From the NCBI GenBank assembly GCA_043228905.1, contig JBHGNT010000006.1, positions 7,750,001 through 7,814,000 of the forward strand: 64,000 nt of DNA, written 5' to 3'. The position numbers were made by a program, and so were the translations under genes. The stretch comes from Azolla caroliniana. Lineage: Eukaryota > Polypodiophyta. Shown here piece by piece: positions 60,832 through 64,000 of the stretch (positions within the stretch are counted from its first letter, which is position 1; the number at the start of each line of letters is the position of its first letter). The notes beneath the pieces were generated by a model that was given only the letters and a program-made list of their open reading frames with translations, made no database searches and had not been told where the DNA came from.

Positions 60832-63800
60832 TCACTCTTCAGGTGGTTGTGAAGTGCCCGTAGCATCCCTTTTGAGAATCTCGAACGCAGTGTTAAATGT
60901 TCCATTCGTGGGCTTATTGCAAACAAAACAATGTTTGTTCCTTGAATGATGCTGCAAATAAGAATACATTTAGATATTTATTCACTCAATTACTACATTG
61001 ACTGTTCAAAAACTTAAAAATCAAATATGAAATAAATACCCTTAATGCACAATGCTCGCAGAAATAATGTTTGCAAGCGGTGACAACAGGATCCCTGAAT
61101 GGTTTGCGGCAGATAAAGCAAGCAAATGGCAGATCATCATCATCTTCTTCTTCATCGTCCTTGACATTTTCATCATCTTGTGCTGATCCAGCTGCCAATC
61201 TAGCCTTCTTCAATTTCTCATTTTCATCCCATTCTCTATCCATCTGCCAACCGGATTTATAATCTCCCCGATCATGCATAAACTTACAAGAATCTCCGTA
61301 TCCACAGTACCCAGTCTCCTTGTAGTCCTTGCATATATCTGGCTGATAATCAAATCTTACTGACCATCTGATGTGGGCAGAAGACCTAAGAGGTCCATGT
61401 GCACCTCCAGCTTTCTCACTTGCTATAGTATGTTCTCTTCTAAACCCAGCTTTGTGGTCAACATAACCATGGATACCTTTGTAAAGTTTCTCATCCTGAG
61501 ATTTATTTCCCTTCAGAGCCTGGTCTGCTTGTTTTAATACCCTTTCCCTAATTGCACGGGCATCCTTGTCAAATTCTGTCTCAGTCTCCAACGTGGCAGT
61601 TGCTCTACTATCAGTCTGAGTTTGTATCTGTCTTGATGACTCATAAAAGAAGGTTTTCTTCTCTTGGCTGTCTTTCTCCTTCTCTGGGTTATGCGAGGAA
61701 AATCCAAGACCTCCATCACCCTTTCTACCAAACTTTGACTTCTGAATTATAGCAGACGTTGAGTCGTTATCATTTCCCTCTTCTGCTGTTGTACGCTTTC
61801 TCAAATTCTTGTTGCCTTTTCTTTTGACAAATAAACCTACAGTAACTCTTCCATGTTAGAATTTTTTATACAGATGAAGTACAAACTGTTAAGACATTAA
61901 CAGAATCATCTGTCTGAAAAGCATAAGTACAAGTATTGAACATCCTTTGCTTTCTTCCATCATGTTATAGTAAAGCTTAAAGAAAGCAAAATAAAATAGA
62001 CGCAATAATTTCTCTCCTATCAAATACTTACACCTTAACTGAGTCTTCAGCCTCCTCTTATATTAGATAATCATACCATGTCAACTGAGTCTTAACCTTC
62101 CCCTTATCTCATATAATCATCCTACAACACCACATGTAAGACTTCGCAGGATTTTTACTCTACACAATAATACACCATATAATATTATCTCTGGACAGAC
62201 AACTAAAATATTACCTCATATACATGCTTATTTAAGCCTCACCCGCTTCCCACCTGCATGTTAATCACCGCATCTTAAAGTTATCCTCCAGGTACATATT
62301 CCTATATAAATGATAAGCTTCCCATCTTTAAAGCTCTCTTTCAATTGTAGACTTGCACCAAAATCATCCACCCTTAAACCTCTCCTCCGGGGCTTCCTAT
62401 ATAGAAGATAATCATTCCATCTTCATATCTCTCCTTCACTCGCACTTCATACGATAATCATCTGAAGCCCAAAAGTTCATTCAAACCATATGATTATTGG
62501 CGGTCTTATTTCTACAGCTTGACCTCAACACGGCTTGAGACTCAGTTAACAACACAACTATATAGCACACTAAAAGCAAAAAGAGAAATTCTCTTGCATA
62601 ATATGGCATATTCATGATAATCTGCACCATTCTTTAGGTCAACAAAAGTACAATATCTATAAGAAATTTGACAATTCAACAGTCACTTTGAAATTACTAC
62701 CAGCTAAGGCAGGGTCTATCAATATTATTATAATGGCATCTTACCTCAACCTTTTTTATCAGTCACAAAAGTCATCCATGAATGAGATGAAAGAAAGCTG
62801 GAATGACTAATCTATAACTTCAGTGACAAGATCTCATGGAATCCACTTTAAAAAGCTTCCTAAGAGTACACAAGAAAAAAAGTGAATGCACACACAATGC
62901 CATACATCATAAACCCAGAAGATTGTAAAAAAAAGAGCAGAAATATATGTTGCGAGACTTACTTCCACTCTCTTCTGAATTGACTGTTGGATCCGGTACA
63001 AGTTGTTTAGCTTCAGTTGTTTTCTGAGGGCAAAATTTTGTACACATCACCATCATAGTTTACAGCACAAACAAAATAAACAACTTCCTGTGAGTGACAC
63101 AGAGACTCAAGTTTCCTCAATTGAGAGCAAATTCTGTGCAAGCCACAGGTAAGGAAGCAAGACAGTGCAAGAACATGATCTAAAACCCCCACAAGTGAAT
63201 ATAATAATCTCATAATTGATTTCATCGGTTCAGGCATTTCCATAACAGTTTATATTAAGTTGAATTTGCCTTCTCAATTGTAGTAAAGACCAAAACTTCT
63301 CTGCTAGCTACAATTCTAACTACCTTCAGCAACATGACATGAATTAAAACTATGTACACATGGGAAGTCCTAAATAAAGTGCCACATTGGCTGATTCAAT
63401 GCCGAAAGCAAGAACAGTTATGTTTCTTTTGGCATCCAAAGCACAAACACATGTGTATAAAAAGCAAGAGGTAGATTTGGTCTTTTTCCCAGAGAAAGAA
63501 AAAAGCAAATCTCTAGCACAATCATTACAAACGAAAACGAAAAAACAAAATGCAAAAGAGGTTCTTGGCTGCGGCTGAATCAAAGAGCAAAAAATAAAAC
63601 GAAGCAAATGGCAAAGAGTGAAAGAAAATGCTAAGTGTTCGATTCTGAATTTAAAGAATATGTTTCTTATTAGAAAAAATAAAAGAAAACTTACTTGGAG
63701 CAACAGACAACAAAAAAGGAGAACAACGTCTCACTGGCAATAAAAAGAAGTTCTGAATTCTTCTATCAGGGAAGTGAGGGGCAGGAATGAGGAAGAAAGG

Positions 63801-63984
63801 AGAGAGCAAAGATGAAGAAAACATACATTGCATGCATGGAAGCTGATTTATGACAAAGAAAAGGAAGCTTTCGATACCTCTATCTCAGAAAGGGAGGGGA
63901 GAGGAGCTTTCGAGAGAGGGTAGGTACCTTGAGCTTCTGATATCGGAGCTCTGCGAAGATATCTGCTGCGTTTCCAACGATCAT
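60832..63984 (-). CDS. CCCH zinc-finger/RING-finger splicing factor, CWC24/RNF113 type
   Basis: Exons 63984-63928, 63023-62963, 61836-61040 and 60951-60832 sum to 1035 nt, or 344 aa, the usual length of the family (about 340). N-terminal [14 protein letters not shown] matches the FFKKP..KN.RKR motif. The middle is charged and Ser-rich, including [12 protein letters not shown] and [20 protein letters not shown]. The CCCH finger is [20 protein letters not shown] (C-x8-C-x5-C-x3-H), followed by [10 protein letters not shown]. After an acidic linker comes a C3HC4 [17 protein letters not shown] and CFVCNKPT. Such proteins join the activated spliceosome before step 1 and can act as E3 ligases. Exon 1 (19 aa) is less conserved in the family, but phase and length support it. 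The 5' UTR runs off the window. Exon 1 and intron 1 are duplicated at 55171-56088. Confidence 0.92.
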
Positions 63985-64000
63985 CTCTGCAGTCGATTGA
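63079..64000 (-). repeat. Segmental duplication copy 2: intron 1, exon 1 and 5' flank of the CWC24-like gene
   Basis: Counterpart of 55171-56088; the match continues to the window edge, so the full size of the duplication is unknown. This copy is in its natural place, joined to exon 2 (62963-63023) of a complete gene, so it is the likelier source. Confidence 0.93.

Noticed and set aside
1-64000. CRISPR array, operon or other prokaryotic system
   Set aside because: Introns, plant gene families and plant TEs show nuclear eukaryotic DNA; the tandem repeats lack spacer structure.

Overview
The window is nuclear DNA of a land plant, most likely a fern or a related seed-free vascular plant. The signs are split genes with GT-AG introns of 0.08 to 5 kb, wide TE-rich and microsatellite-rich spacers, a plant-only AINTEGUMENTA-type AP2 factor, a plant RopGAP of the REN1 type, and an intronless PLS-class PPR gene of the style abundant in ferns. 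The exact lineage is inference.

Layout. (1) 363-8966 (+): 3' part of a REN1-like Rop GTPase-activating protein gene, eight exons. Its 5-kb intron holds a decayed LINE with a damaged YADD motif. (2) 8967-17185: a TE-rich spacer with a diverged 18S rDNA piece (10974-11422), then a degenerate LTR retrotransposon on the minus strand (12547-16528) with a gag-like frame only, then a 41-bp tandem repeat. (3) 17186-20702 (+): a complete five-exon PRP4 gene (U4/U6 snRNP WD40 protein, 561 aa). (4) 21757-23731: a ~985-bp tandem duplication. (5) 23919-31327 (-): a complete nine-exon AINTEGUMENTA/PLETHORA-like gene. It has the conserved 9-nt micro-exon and a 1412-aa product swollen by His/Asn/Asp/Gln-rich tracts. 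(6) 31.5-43.4 kb: gene-poor DNA with microsatellites, a LINE 3' fragment, a gypsy integrase remnant and a 167-bp tandem duplication. (7) 43679-45724 (+): a PPR gene of PLS-E type, preceded by two decayed copies of its own 5' end. (8) 45.7-54 kb: spacer with a Copia-like solo LTR that has a perfect 5-bp target-site duplication. (9) 54024-56073 (-): the C-terminal half of a NAC-alpha (nascent polypeptide-associated complex) gene, lying behind a copied promoter, first exon and first intron. (10) 60832-63984 (-): a complete CDS for a CWC24/RNF113-type CCCH plus RING splicing factor. Its exon 1 and intron 1 are the other copy of that duplication.

The genes do not form a pathway cluster. PRP4 and CWC24 are both spliceosome proteins, but nothing links them here beyond being 40 kb apart. 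No new multi-gene system was found. The most unusual item is the apparent reuse of the CWC24 promoter, first exon and first intron upstream of a truncated NAC-alpha gene. The rDNA fragment, the very large ANT-type protein and the many short tandem direct duplications come next. Exon borders were placed by eye from GT/AG signals, reading-frame continuity and family alignment from memory; no search was run.
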